A DNA stretch of 64,000 nucleotides from an uncultured Chlorobiota bacterium (GCA_947311255.1 CAMZKL010000040.1:62001-126000), one strand, 5' to 3'; shown: positions 55,504-64,000, numbered from the stretch's first letter. Translations and numbers: made by a program. Notes: generated from the sequence alone by a model not told the origin.

Positions 55504-55674
55504 ATGAAACACCCACGACAAATATTTTGGCACCCAAGGACATGACTATATCCCTGCATACAAATTACTTGCAGAAGAAAGCAAGTGTTCCTATGTGCAG
55601 AACAACACAATTATTATAAATACAGGTGAGCAAGCAACTTATTCAACATAAGCTAATTAAAAAAATTTAGACAC
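55504..55674 (+). repeat. Start-codon-anchored repeat, copy 5
   Basis: This copy has the clearest structure. It begins ATGAAACACCCACGACAAAT, has the two ACACCCA-type elements (the second GGCACCCAAGG), a perfect hairpin ACTTGC-AGAAGAAA-GCAAGT, then GTTCCTATGTGCAGAACAAC and ACAATTATTATAAATACAGG, and ends TTTAGACAC directly before the ATGAAA of the TPM gene. The same TTTTTAGACAC stands before it. A 13-codon frame starts at its first ATG. Confidence 0.78.
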
Positions 55675-56298
55675 ATGAAACGTTTCAACGAAGATTTCAA
55701 ATCAAAATTATACGACACAATTGAGGACATAGAAAACAATTCACTTGTTGAAATTGTTGCAATAATCAAATCTAAATCAGGAATATACAGAGATGTTTCG
55801 CTATGGTTTGCAATAGCTGTTATGTTTGTAGCATCTAGTTTTTTCATGTTCTCTCCAATAATATTTGATGTTTATATGATATATGTTTTTTCATTTTTAA
55901 TATTTATTCTGGCTTATTTATTTTCTGAATTTTTTAAAAAATTAAAACGTCTTTTTATTAAAGATAAAAGAATGACCCGAAATATTGACATTTATGCAAG
56001 AGCTATTTTCCAAAAAGGAGGAATAAGATTTACACAAGAAAAAATAGGTGTTTTAATATATGTTTCACTATTTGAAAAAAAAATTAAACTAATTGGAGAC
56101 AGAGGAGCATTTACACTTGTTCCAAATGAATTGTGGAGAGAAATGAAAAAAGATTTTAACTCAATTTTTGATAAAGATGATGTTCCTGCTGCATTTATAA
56201 AAGAACTGCAAAAAACAAAAGAAATTTTTGCAGAATTCATTTTACCTATTGAAAATGACATTAATGAACTCCCTGATGATTTAGAAGTTGAATTGTAA
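55675..56298 (+). CDS. TPM-domain membrane protein
   Basis: The 207-residue protein has an N-terminal segment with VEIVAIIKSKSGIYRD, two adjacent membrane helices (about 43-60 and 65-82) and a C-terminal cytoplasmic or periplasmic part with ARAIFQKGGIRFTQEKIGV, LIYVSLFEKKIKLIGDRG and AAFIKELQKTKEIFAEFIL. This fits the TPM (TLP18.3/Psb32/MOLO-1) family, where the G-V-LIYVS-L segment is conserved. Function in Bacteroidota is not known. It begins at repeat copy 5 and precedes a Tim44/zinc-ribbon protein by 46 bases, a pairing that suggests a membrane quality-control or anchoring role. Confidence 0.75.
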   Translation: MKRFNEDFKSKLYDTIEDIENNSLVEIVAIIKSKSGIYRDVSLWFAIAVMFVASSFFMFSPIIFDVYMIYVFSFLIFILAYLFSEFFKKLKRLFIKDKRMTRNIDIYARAIFQKGGIRFTQEKIGVLIYVSLFEKKIKLIGDRGAFTLVPNELWREMKKDFNSIFDKDDVPAAFIKELQKTKEIFAEFILPIENDINELPDDLEVEL

Positions 56299-56344
56299 AC
56301 AATAATAAATAATATATTTTCTTAACAAGCTAAGCTATTTTACA

Positions 56345-57862
56345 ATGCAAAATATTAAAAACAATAAAAAACTTACAATATTTATAATATTAACATCAAT
56401 ATTAACCATCCTATTTTTTTTAAGTCCTTTGGGAATTGAACTTGCAAATGCAAGGCCAGGTGGCGGACATTCTTATTCCGGAGGAGGAAGCTCATCAAAT
56501 GGTGGTGGTGGCGGTGGAGATATTGGATTTCTTATTTATTTAATATTTACAAAATTACCTCCTCAGGTTTCAATTCCTTTAGTTATAGGAATAATTGTTT
56601 TCAGAATAATAATTATGAAACGAAGAGAAAGAGAAAGCAAGACAATTATTTCAAGTCCTGGTGTTCATGCAATTATGAACAGAAGTGAAGAAAATGAAAG
56701 AGAAATTGCTAGATTGAAATCTTACGATCCTAATTTTTCTAAAGTCCTTTTTCTTGACTTTGTATCATCTATTTACAACAAATTTTATACTTGGTACGGA
56801 ACAAAAGATTTCAAAAATCTTTCTCCTTTTTTTAGTAATACAGAGATACAATCTTCAATACACCTTCTAAACAAAAGGACTGTAAATGAGATAGTTATAG
56901 GAAGTATAAAAATTAGCGAAATAAATAACTTAGAAACTGTAACAGGAATATCTGTCGATATTGAGGCAAATTACACTATAAATATACAAGAAAAAAAAAC
57001 AAGATATAGAGTAGTTGAAAGATGGTATTTTAACCGAAAAGCAGGAATTTTATCTTCTGAACCTGAAAAAATGCGAAAATTATCCTGCCCTAATTGTGGA
57101 GCTCCTGGCAACTTCACAGACAAAGGAGAATGCCAAAGCTGTGGAACTCAAATTAATAAAGGAGAAATGCAATGGTTCGTAAAAAAACATAAAATTTTAA
57201 AACAGGAAGTATTTATATCCGAAGGATTAGCTCATTATGAGCAAGAAAGAGGGACAAACCTTCCAACAATCTTCCAAGCTAATTTTAGTGAAATTTCTGA
57301 ACGTTTTGCACAAAAACACAATTTTGAATGGAACTCATGGCGATTAAATTTTTCTTCTAATATTGCCACAAATTACTTTTTAAAAATATATGCAGCTTGG
57401 AGTACAAATAAATTAGAAGACGTTCGAAATTTATTATCAGATAGAATTTATGAATCGTTTATGTTTTGGATTAACACATATAAAAAAGCTGGACTAACAA
57501 ACAAATTAGAAGAAATTAAAATTTCAAACATACAGGCTGTAAGAATTGATATTGATAAATATTACGAATCAATTACTGTTAGAATTTTTGCATCAGCATT
57601 AGATTATGTTGAAGACAGTTCAGGAAATATCGAAGGGGGTTCAAAAAACAATGCACGTTTTTTTAGTGAATATTGGACTTTCATAAGAAGAAATGGGGTT
57701 GAAAAAGACACATATAATTTATCAACTTGTCCTAATTGCGGTGCACCAGCAGACAAAATGGGACAGGCAGGCATTTGTGAATATTGCGATACTAAAATCA
57801 GCAATGGAGATTTTTCTTGGGTGCTTGCAATAATTACTCAAGATGAAGTTTATGCTGGATAA
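56345..57862 (+). CDS. Membrane protein with two Tim44-like domains, each followed by a zinc ribbon
   Basis: The 505 residues start with a membrane helix (about 10-32) and a Gly-Ser-rich linker (GGGHSYSGGGSSS), a second helix (about 59-86), then a repeated unit. Each unit is a Tim44-like alpha/beta domain (about 130-245 and 300-470) followed by a four-cysteine zinc ribbon: LSCPNCGAPGNF-x6-CQSCGTQ and LSTCPNCGAP-x10-CEYCDT. This duplicated layout looks like fusion or tandem duplication of one ancestral module. It follows the TPM gene in what seems to be one unit. A role in the membrane is likely from the helices; what the ribbons bind is unknown. Confidence 0.75.
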   Translation: MQNIKNNKKLTIFIILTSILTILFFLSPLGIELANARPGGGHSYSGGGSSSNGGGGGGDIGFLIYLIFTKLPPQVSIPLVIGIIVFRIIIMKRRERESKTIISSPGVHAIMNRSEENEREIARLKSYDPNFSKVLFLDFVSSIYNKFYTWYGTKDFKNLSPFFSNTEIQSSIHLLNKRTVNEIVIGSIKISEINNLETVTGISVDIEANYTINIQEKKTRYRVVERWYFNRKAGILSSEPEKMRKLSCPNCGAPGNFTDKGECQSCGTQINKGEMQWFVKKHKILKQEVFISEGLAHYEQERGTNLPTIFQANFSEISERFAQKHNFEWNSWRLNFSSNIATNYFLKIYAAWSTNKLEDVRNLLSDRIYESFMFWINTYKKAGLTNKLEEIKISNIQAVRIDIDKYYESITVRIFASALDYVEDSSGNIEGGSKNNARFFSEYWTFIRRNGVEKDTYNLSTCPNCGAPADKMGQAGICEYCDTKISNGDFSWVLAIITQDEVYAG

Positions 57863-58079
57863 AAACCCTGTTAGTGCTTTTTTTTAGCCTGACAGCGGTT
57901 ATCAAGTAAAGAGTTTAAGAAAAATTTTATAAATTTGAAAGATTAAAAAGTTTTAGTCTTAAAACTAAGACAAATTCAATTTTTAGCAACCTACTTATTG
58001 TCAAGTGATTACATTGTACAATATGTAAACTTTGTGCTTTTAATACAAACATACTATATTAATTATAAAAAATTAAAAG

Positions 58080-60470
58080 ATGAAAAAAACACTAAAAATA
58101 ATATCAATCATACTTATTTTAATAGCTATTGCAGTATTTTTCATGCTACAATCTTACAAACCTCAATATTCAGGAGAAATAAAGTTAAAAGGCCTAAAAA
58201 AGGAAGTGACAGTATATCATGACAAATATGGTATTCCGCATATATACGCAGAGAATAAAGATGATTTGTATTTTGCTCTTGGATATTTACATGCACAAGA
58301 AAGACTATTTCAGATGGAAATGTTAAGAAGAATTACAAGCGGAAGACTATCTGAAATAATAGGAACAAAAACTATTGAAACAGATAAATATTTTAGAACA
58401 TTACAAATTAATAAAGCATCGGAATTAAGTATTAAAAAATACTTTTCGGATAAAAGTAAGCCATATGTAAAAGATGCAAATAATTATTTGAGAGGAATAA
58501 ATGATTTTTTAATGAACGGAAAAACCCCAATCGAGTACCAACTAATGGGAATTAAAAAAGAAAAATTTAAAATTGTAGATTTATTCAATATTGCTGGTTT
58601 TATGGCTTTCAGTTTTGCTGAAGCATTTAAAATAGACCCTATGATTTCTAAAATCCAGAATGAACTAGGAAACAAATATCTTGAAGACATTGTTTCAAGC
58701 TATGTACCTGGAACAGAAAGAGTTCCTCTTTCAAACAATCAAGAAATTGATTATTCTGCTTTAAGTAAAATAACTAAAACAACATCCGAACTTATTGACA
58801 ATTTACCTGTGCCGTTCTTTGAAGGAAGTAATTCTTGGATTTTATCACAGAAAAAAACAGAATCAGGAGGTGTTATATTTGCAAATGATACTCATATTGG
58901 ATATTCACAGCCTTCGGTTTGGTACGAAGCACATCTTGAATGCCCAAACTTTAACCTTTACGGAAATTTCATAGCAGGAATTCCTTTTTCATTGCTGGGA
59001 CACAACAGAAATCTAGCTTGGGGACTAACAATGTTTGAAAACGATGATGTAGATTTTTATTACGAAGAGCTTAATCCTAACGATAGCACACAATACAAAA
59101 GTAATAATACTTGGAAAAATTTTAAACTTATTACTGAAACTATAAAAGTTAAAGATTCTTCTGATGTTACAATAACAGTAAGAAAAACCGAAAGAGGGAG
59201 TATAATAAATGATTATATAAAGGATGCAGGAGATAAACCAATTTCAGTTTTTTGGACTTTCACTCATATTCCCATTGAAACTGTTCTTGCTTTTTACGAA
59301 TTAAACAATTCTAACAATATTGAAGATGTTAAAAATGCAGCTTCAAAAATAAGTTCTCCCGGTCTTAATATTATGTATGGTGATAAATTAGGCAATATTG
59401 CATATTGGGCAGCCGGAAAAATAACTAAATTTAAAGACAGTATTTTTCAATCGGACAGAATTCAGGAACACGAAAAAGGAGATATCTCTTTTTACAATTT
59501 CAAAAACAATCCAAAATCTGTAAACCCTAGTTCTGGCTTTGTTTATTCCTCTAATAATCAGCCCGATAGTGTTAATGGGATTTTATATCCGGGTTATTAC
59601 CCTTCAGAAGACAGAGCAGTAAGAGTTTTGGAATTTTTAAAGAATGAAAATAAATGGAATGTTGAAAAAACTAAAAAAATGCAAACTGATGTCAAGTCTG
59701 CTGTAATGCCAAAAACAGTAAAAGAGATCTTGACAAATATTGACATCTCAATTTTAGAAAAAACAAAGAATCATAAAAAAGCATATGATATTTTATTAAA
59801 ATGGGATGGAGAACATCAAAAAGAAAGTAAAGGACCCGTTATTTACAATCGTCTTCTTAGAAAAATTTTAGAACTTACAATGATTGATGAACTAGGCGAA
59901 GAAGATTTTGATTTCATGACTTATGGGCATACACCGGAAAGATCAATTCCTGTATTACTTAGCAACAATAATTCTGTGTGGTGGAATAATATAAAAACAG
60001 AAAAAAAGGAAACCCGAAAAGACATCTTTACCGCAGCTTTTGATAGCACAATTGTTGCACTAAATAAAGAACTTGGTAACAATACAGATGAGTGGAAATG
60101 GGAGAATGTTCACACAGTAGAATATCAACACTTTATAGCAAAATCTGTTAAACCTTTAAGAAAAATATTTAATGTTGGACCTTTTAATGTTTGGGGAGCA
60201 AAACAAGTTATAAACCAAATAGCTTATAAAATAAGTAAAGACGGAAAATACAAATCAACATCAGGTCCGGCAATGAGAACAATTATTGATTTTTCAGATG
60301 TAGAAAACAAATCGTACAGCATAATCCCCACAGGACAATCTGGCATTTTTATGAGTAAACATTATTCAGACCAAGCAGAAATGTATAATAAAGGAGAATA
60401 TAGAAAACAAATGATGAATAAAGATGAAATTATTAAAGAGAGTGTAAAATTGGTACTGAAACCTAAGTAA
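58080..60470 (+). CDS. Penicillin acylase-family Ntn-hydrolase
   Basis: The 796-residue protein has an N-terminal membrane helix (about 5-25) that may act as a signal anchor. It then follows the penicillin amidase layout: an alpha-chain region with VYHDKYGIPHIYAENKDD, GYLHAQERLFQMEMLRR and GRLSEIIGTK, a spacer, and the processing site before Ser250 in FEGSNSWIL, the N-terminal nucleophile of the beta chain. The beta-chain shows FANDTHIGY, PGLNIMYGDKLGNIAYWAAG and GPAMRTIIDFS. Such enzymes cleave amide bonds of N-acyl compounds; in bacteria some act on acyl-homoserine lactones. The true substrate is unknown. Monocistronic by context; a weak hairpin lies at about 57866-57897 after the previous gene. 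Confidence 0.88.
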   Translation: MKKTLKIISIILILIAIAVFFMLQSYKPQYSGEIKLKGLKKEVTVYHDKYGIPHIYAENKDDLYFALGYLHAQERLFQMEMLRRITSGRLSEIIGTKTIETDKYFRTLQINKASELSIKKYFSDKSKPYVKDANNYLRGINDFLMNGKTPIEYQLMGIKKEKFKIVDLFNIAGFMAFSFAEAFKIDPMISKIQNELGNKYLEDIVSSYVPGTERVPLSNNQEIDYSALSKITKTTSELIDNLPVPFFEGSNSWILSQKKTESGGVIFANDTHIGYSQPSVWYEAHLECPNFNLYGNFIAGIPFSLLGHNRNLAWGLTMFENDDVDFYYEELNPNDSTQYKSNNTWKNFKLITETIKVKDSSDVTITVRKTERGSIINDYIKDAGDKPISVFWTFTHIPIETVLAFYELNNSNNIEDVKNAASKISSPGLNIMYGDKLGNIAYWAAGKITKFKDSIFQSDRIQEHEKGDISFYNFKNNPKSVNPSSGFVYSSNNQPDSVNGILYPGYYPSEDRAVRVLEFLKNENKWNVEKTKKMQTDVKSAVMPKTVKEILTNIDISILEKTKNHKKAYDILLKWDGEHQKESKGPVIYNRLLRKILELTMIDELGEEDFDFMTYGHTPERSIPVLLSNNNSVWWNNIKTEKKETRKDIFTAAFDSTIVALNKELGNNTDEWKWENVHTVEYQHFIAKSVKPLRKIFNVGPFNVWGAKQVINQIAYKISKDGKYKSTSGPAMRTIIDFSDVENKSYSIIPTGQSGIFMSKHYSDQAEMYNKGEYRKQMMNKDEIIKESVKLVLKPK

Positions 60471-60623
60471 TTACTAAATGGAAAATAACTCAAGTCTTTT
60501 TTGCTAAAAAAATAATTTAATAATTTTTAATTTAAAACAGGTCTTATTCATTTTCAGTATCTCACTTTTTATATTATTGTTAATAAAAAAATACAATACT
60601 TCTTAAGTTAAAAAAAAGAAAAT

Positions 60624-61476
60624 ATGAATAACAATATAAGCAGAACATTTGACCTTTTAGAAAGATATAAAAAAAACTTTTTAAAAGAAGATGTGTTTGT
60701 TGCAAAGCAAAATGGAAAATGGACAAAATATTCAACACAACAATATATTGATTATTCGCACTTTATCAGCTCAGGTTTATTGGAATTAGGATTTAAAAAA
60801 GGCGATAAAATAATAACAATAACTAAAAATTGTCCCGAGTGGAATTTTATGGACATGGGAATGGCAATGATAGGAGTTGTCCATGTACCTGTTTTTTCAA
60901 ATCTTAATGAAACGGAATATAAATATATATTTGAGCATTCTGATGCTAAGATGCTAATTGTTGCAGATAAAAAGTTCTACAATATGCTCCAACCCACTGC
61001 AAATGAAACTGATAATATTGAAAAAATATACACCTTTGAAAAAGTTGAAAATGCTCCATTTTGGAAAGAAATTAAAAATTTAGGAGAAAAATACTTTAGC
61101 AAAAACTTACCCAAAATTGAAAAAATAAAAGAAAGTATTCTTCCTAATGATTTTGCTTCATTAATTTATACATCAGGAACAACCGGACAAGCAAAAGGAG
61201 TTATGCTTTCACATAAAAATATGGTTCATAATGCTGTTGAAGCATCAAAAGTTTTCAATTTAAAACCCAGTCAAAAATATTTAAGCGTGTTGCCTTTGTG
61301 CCATGTTGGGGGAAGAATGGGAATTTGCACAAACTCCACAAAAAGCATTAATTGAAAACTTAGAAACTATTGAAAATTTACATTTTGCATCTGCTTGGGG
61401 AAATTTTGGCGGAGGATTATTAGGAGCAATTTATAGTGGATATTTTAGTGCAGTAGGAATATTAAGAACAAAATAA
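60624..61476 (+). pseudogene. Truncated acyl-CoA ligase joined to the tail of an FAD oxidoreductase
   Basis: The first part (60624-61355, 243 residues) is the N-terminal half of an AMP-forming fatty-acid-CoA ligase: the chain runs normally through GLLELGFKKGDKIITITKNC and the ATP motif LIYTSGTTGQAKGVMLSHKNM to LPLCHVGGRMG, then loses homology and stops. From about 61318 another frame gives EFAQTPQKALIENLETIENL and ASAWGNFGGGLLGAIYSGY, then TAA at 61474-61476. This is the C-terminal end of a CrtI/CRTISO-like FAD oxidoreductase, where FxGAW-x-x-x-GGG-x-x-GAIxSGY is typical. A deletion or recombination must have joined the two genes; neither can be functional. Confidence 0.7.
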
Positions 61477-61481
61477 TAAAA

Positions 61482-62333
61482 ATGCAAAACTCAAATAAAA
61501 AAAAATTCAATCTTATAGACCTTGATTCTGTAATCAGAAATCAAAAAAATGAGTTTATAAGCAAACTACCACAGTTTGTAATAAATATAATGAAAAAAAT
61601 AATTAAGCAAGACGATTTAAATAAATTAATTATTAATAATAACGATAAACATGGAATTGAATTTGTTAATGCTTGCATAAATGATTTGGGTGTAAACATT
61701 AATATTATTAATGAAGAAAACATTCCTGATAAAGGAAATTTTATTTTTGTTTCAAACCATCCGCTTGGAGGTGTTGATGTTGGAGTTGTAATTGCAATTA
61801 TATCACATAAATATAAAAATTTAAAGGCAGTTGCAAATGAAATCTTATCAAATGTTGATAAATTTAAAGAGATTATAATTGAAGTTGGTGTATTCTCAAA
61901 GACTGATATTCAATCTATTAAAAAAATGAATGACATTTATTCTTCCAATGAAATTCAAATTTATATACTCCCTTCCGGTTTAGTTTCAAGAAAAACAAAG
62001 GGAATTGTAAAAGACCTTCCTTGGAAACATAGTTTTATAAAAAATGCAGTAAAATATGAAAGAGATGTTATTCCTATTTTGGTTGATGATAAAAATTCAA
62101 GAAAATTTTATTTTATTGCCAATTTACGAAAGTTATTAAAAATAAAAATGAGCATCGAAACTATTTTTATTCCTGCCGAAATTTTTAAAAAACGAAACAA
62201 AACAATTGATGTTTATATCGGCAAACCAATTTCCTACAAAACATTTGACAAGTCAAAATCTCCAAAAAAATGGGCATTGGCAGTTCAGGATATTGTTTAT
62301 GAATTAAAAACTTCCCAAGCTTCTTCTGCTTGA
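61482..62333 (+). CDS. PlsC/OlsA-like lipid acyltransferase
   Basis: The 283-residue protein has the lysophospholipid acyltransferase layout. The catalytic block NFIFVSNHPLGGVDVGVVIA has His and Asp at the HxxxxxD spacing seen in ornithine-lipid and glycine-lipid acyltransferases. The later LPSGLVSRKTKGIVKDLPW supplies the acceptor-site positive residues. It has a membrane-associated N-terminus (about 20-40). The likely role is acylation of a lysolipid or an N-acyl amino acid in the membrane. The end overlaps convergent aroE by 37 bases. It starts five bases after the oxidoreductase fragment, in what may once have been one operon. Confidence 0.8.
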   Translation: MQNSNKKKFNLIDLDSVIRNQKNEFISKLPQFVINIMKKIIKQDDLNKLIINNNDKHGIEFVNACINDLGVNINIINEENIPDKGNFIFVSNHPLGGVDVGVVIAIISHKYKNLKAVANEILSNVDKFKEIIIEVGVFSKTDIQSIKKMNDIYSSNEIQIYILPSGLVSRKTKGIVKDLPWKHSFIKNAVKYERDVIPILVDDKNSRKFYFIANLRKLLKIKMSIETIFIPAEIFKKRNKTIDVYIGKPISYKTFDKSKSPKKWALAVQDIVYELKTSQASSA

Positions 62334-63049
62334 AAAATCAGCATTTCATAACCATTAATAATTTTTGCATTTCTGATTTTTCCTTCTTTTAAAAATAAAG
62401 TCTCCGTAGGATTATATATTAAATCAAAAAGAATATGTGATTTTGAAATAAACTTATAGGGAATATAAGGTTTTTTATTTATATCTGGAAAAATCCCTAA
62501 TGGCGTTGCATTTACAATTAATTTATTGTTTGCTATAATTTCAGAACTCAAATCTGAATATTGAATTGTTTTATTATTAATTTTTTCTTTTTTAGAACTA
62601 ACAAAAAGATAGTCAATTTTTAAGGTCCTAAGAGCATATGCAACAGCTTTGGCAGCTCCTCCTGTTCCTAAAATTAGGGCATTTTTAATATCAGAATTTA
62701 AATGTTTTTTTAAAGATTTTTCAAATCCATAAACATCTGTATTATAACCTATTAGCTCAATATTACCATCGCATTTTTTAATCTTTATTACGTTTACTGC
62801 ACCAATTTCTTTTGCAAGCAAATCAAGTTTATCTAAAAATGGAATAATTTGCTTTTTATAAGGAGATGTTACATTAAAACCTGCAATATTTTTTTCTGTT
62901 TTTATAATGTCTGGAAAAAGATTAATTGAATTGATTGAAAAGTTTTTATAAGAAACTCCATTAATATTTTCTAACTTAAACTTTTCTAAGAAATATTTTC
63001 TTGAAAAAGAATGAGAAAGAGGATAACCAATTAAGCCAAAAGTTTTCAT
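62297..63049 (-). CDS. aroE: Shikimate dehydrogenase
   Basis: AroE reduces 3-dehydroshikimate with NADPH. The 250 residues show the substrate-binding start FGLIGYPLSHSFSRKYFLEK, FNVTSPYKKQIIPFLD (catalytic Lys), AVNVIK, NTDVYGFEKSL (catalytic Asp), the cofactor-binding ALILGTGGAAKAVAYAL and the VNATPLGIFPD and DLIYNPTETLFL blocks. It overlaps the convergent acyltransferase gene by 37 bases, which affects the last dozen residues of both. Its start overlaps the stop of the DUF368 gene by one base (TAATG), so they are co-translated. Confidence 0.92.
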   Translation of the reverse strand: MKTFGLIGYPLSHSFSRKYFLEKFKLENINGVSYKNFSINSINLFPDIIKTEKNIAGFNVTSPYKKQIIPFLDKLDLLAKEIGAVNVIKIKKCDGNIELIGYNTDVYGFEKSLKKHLNSDIKNALILGTGGAAKAVAYALRTLKIDYLFVSSKKEKINNKTIQYSDLSSEIIANNKLIVNATPLGIFPDINKKPYIPYKFISKSHILFDLIYNPTETLFLKEGKIRNAKIINGYEMLIFQAEEAWEVFNS

Positions 63050-63978
63050 TATTTTTTTTCATTATTTGTAGCAAAACGCTCAATTAACCAAATGGAAAGA
63101 ATTCCTATTATAAAAAATGCAATAACTAGTAAAACTTCAAGATTTAAAGTTTGAGGAAAAAATCTCTCATATCCACTTATAATTTTTTCACCGTCTTTAT
63201 TTAAAACTTCTAAACCATTTTCTCCTAATAAATAATGCTCTGTTTTCCAAGGCCATAGAATAAATAAAGATCCTAGTATAAAACCTGTGAGAGAAGCAAT
63301 TGTTTGGTCTTTAAATTTTTTATACACCCAAGAAAGAACATTTGAGAATGCAGGCAAGCCAATAGCTGCTCCAATTGCAACAGGCAATAACACCTTAAAA
63401 TCCAACACATTAACTGAGTGAAGAATTAAAGTGTAATTCCCCATAAGTATTAAAACAAAAGAACCTGAAAGTCCAGGAAGAATCATACTTATAATGGCAA
63501 CAATTCCGCAAATAAAAAGAAAATAAAAGGCATCGTTTTCAGTTGCAGGATTCATAAAAGAAATCCAAACAGCTATTCCTGTTCCAATAATAAAAGACAA
63601 AATTACTGCAAAATTATATTTTTCAACAGTTCTACCTACAAAATAAACTGAGGCGAATATTAAACCAAAAAAATATGCCCAAACGTAAACAGGAAAGGCA
63701 TCAAAAAGGTATTCAAGAAGTCTTGCAAATGTTAAAATACTTACCAAAACTCCAAAAAGAACTGTTGACAAGAAAACCAAATCAGTTTCTTTTATAAAAT
63801 CTTTTAACTTTAATTTAAATAATAGTTTTAAAGATTTTAAATTAAATGATTTCAAGGCATCAATAAGGCGTTCAAAAATTCCGGTAATTAAGGCAATTGT
63901 TCCTCCGGAGACTCCGGGAATTACATTTGCAGCTCCTATTCCGAAACCTTTTGCAAACCATGAGATTATTTCTTTCAT
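63049..63978 (-). CDS. DUF368 polyprenyl-phosphate transporter family protein
   Basis: DUF368 proteins (PopT type) recycle undecaprenyl phosphate across the inner membrane; this is known for some members, and here it is inferred by family. The 309 residues form about 8-9 membrane helices. The conserved N-terminus has KGFGIGAANVIPGVSGGTIALITG and the second half repeats the pattern as ISMILPGLSGSFVLILMGNY. Both Pro-Gly-x-SGG-type loops are intact. A recycling role would serve the murF, polysaccharide and wbp pathways of the window. It is directly upstream of aroE with a one-base overlap, so the pair is one operon. Confidence 0.85.
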   Translation of the reverse strand: MKEIISWFAKGFGIGAANVIPGVSGGTIALITGIFERLIDALKSFNLKSLKLLFKLKLKDFIKETDLVFLSTVLFGVLVSILTFARLLEYLFDAFPVYVWAYFFGLIFASVYFVGRTVEKYNFAVILSFIIGTGIAVWISFMNPATENDAFYFLFICGIVAIISMILPGLSGSFVLILMGNYTLILHSVNVLDFKVLLPVAIGAAIGLPAFSNVLSWVYKKFKDQTIASLTGFILGSLFILWPWKTEHYLLGENGLEVLNKDGEKIISGYERFFPQTLNLEVLLVIAFFIIGILSIWLIERFATNNEKK

Positions 63979-64000
63979 TGATTTTTATTGTGTTTTACAG

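Noticed and set aside
14205..55674. CRISPR or integron attC array as explanation of the repeats
   Set aside because: Copies are far apart and lie singly before functional genes, without regular spacers. No cas genes and no tyrosine integrase are in the window, and the copies lack the attC R/L box pattern.
14205..55674. Classical insertion sequence as explanation of the repeats
   Set aside because: The units are too short for a transposase, have no terminal inverted repeats that I can see, and always point toward the following start codon. A MITE relative remains possible.
57863..57900. Hairpin after the zinc-ribbon gene as a terminator
   Set aside because: The two arms (CTGTTAGTGC and GCCTGACAG) pair with mismatches and no T tract follows the second arm, so it was not listed as a feature.

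Overview
The window is strongly AT-rich chromosomal DNA from a member of the Bacteroidota. Several independent markers support this. There is a type IX secretion/gliding gene block (gldJ, a porP/sprF-like gene, porU). Three secreted proteins end in T9SS type A or type B (CHU_C-like) sorting domains. Candidate promoters fit the Bacteroidota form (TTG about 16-21 bases before TAnnTTTG), and recognisable Shine-Dalgarno sequences are rare. I saw no tRNA, rRNA, CRISPR array, intact insertion sequence or prophage. The genus cannot be fixed from the sequence.

Layout. 1-13.6 kb: one long plus-strand surface-polysaccharide operon. It holds the end of a PLP aminotransferase-like gene, a FemAB/GNAT-like gene, a nonulosonic acid block (neuB, neuC, a CBS-nucleotidyltransferase like Campylobacter PtmE, neuA), a candidate nonulosonic acid transferase, a Wzx-type flippase, a PIG-L deacetylase, a WbqC-like protein, a GT4 glycosyltransferase, an O-antigen ligase/polymerase-like protein and a membrane LTA-synthase-like transferase. 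13.6-14.4 kb: a gene-free stretch with a decayed SpoIIE-type phosphatase and two repeat modules. 14.4-24 kb: a secreted LRR protein, an M23 peptidase, a small membrane protein, a lipoprotein, an AlkD-like HEAT-repeat protein that seems to have lost its active site, pruA and a type B T9SS cargo. 24-29 kb: a minus-strand envelope/redox group (YceI, DUF5777, cytochrome c lipoprotein, CXXCH-bearing T9SS cargo) and an acyl-CoA dehydrogenase. 29-42 kb: an M14 peptidase T9SS cargo, murF, gldJ, porP/sprF-like, porU and pepD. 42-46.3 kb: a WbpA-B-D-E set for a di-N-acetylated uronic acid sugar nucleotide. 46.5-49 kb: rny, a 6S-like RNA, zapA and a coiled-coil partner. 49-54 kb: a frameshifted gene, a large metallopeptidase/propeller/barrel protein, a GNAT and aroC. 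54.5-64 kb: an Imm53-like protein, a TPM protein, a duplicated Tim44-like/zinc-ribbon protein, a penicillin acylase homologue, a broken acyl-CoA ligase fused to the tail of an FAD oxidoreductase, an acyltransferase, aroE and a DUF368 lipid-carrier transporter.

The main unexplained structure is a dispersed repeat of about 165-175 bp. It occurs five times (before neuB, the LRR gene, the M14 peptidase gene, wbpB and the TPM gene). Every copy is in the orientation of the gene that follows and ends directly at that gene's ATGAAA start. Four copies also begin with ATGAAA, and two sit in tandem behind a second shared module that is likewise bounded by ATG. This looks like a mobile or recombining leader that is swapped at start codons. 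I know of no named element that it matches.

Several parts fit together functionally. The neu genes, the flippase, the polymerase-like gene and the wbp genes would supply an acidic surface glycan. DUF368 would recycle its lipid carrier and the MurF ligase serves the same envelope. T9SS would export the LRR-type, M14 and CHU_C proteins that work at that surface.
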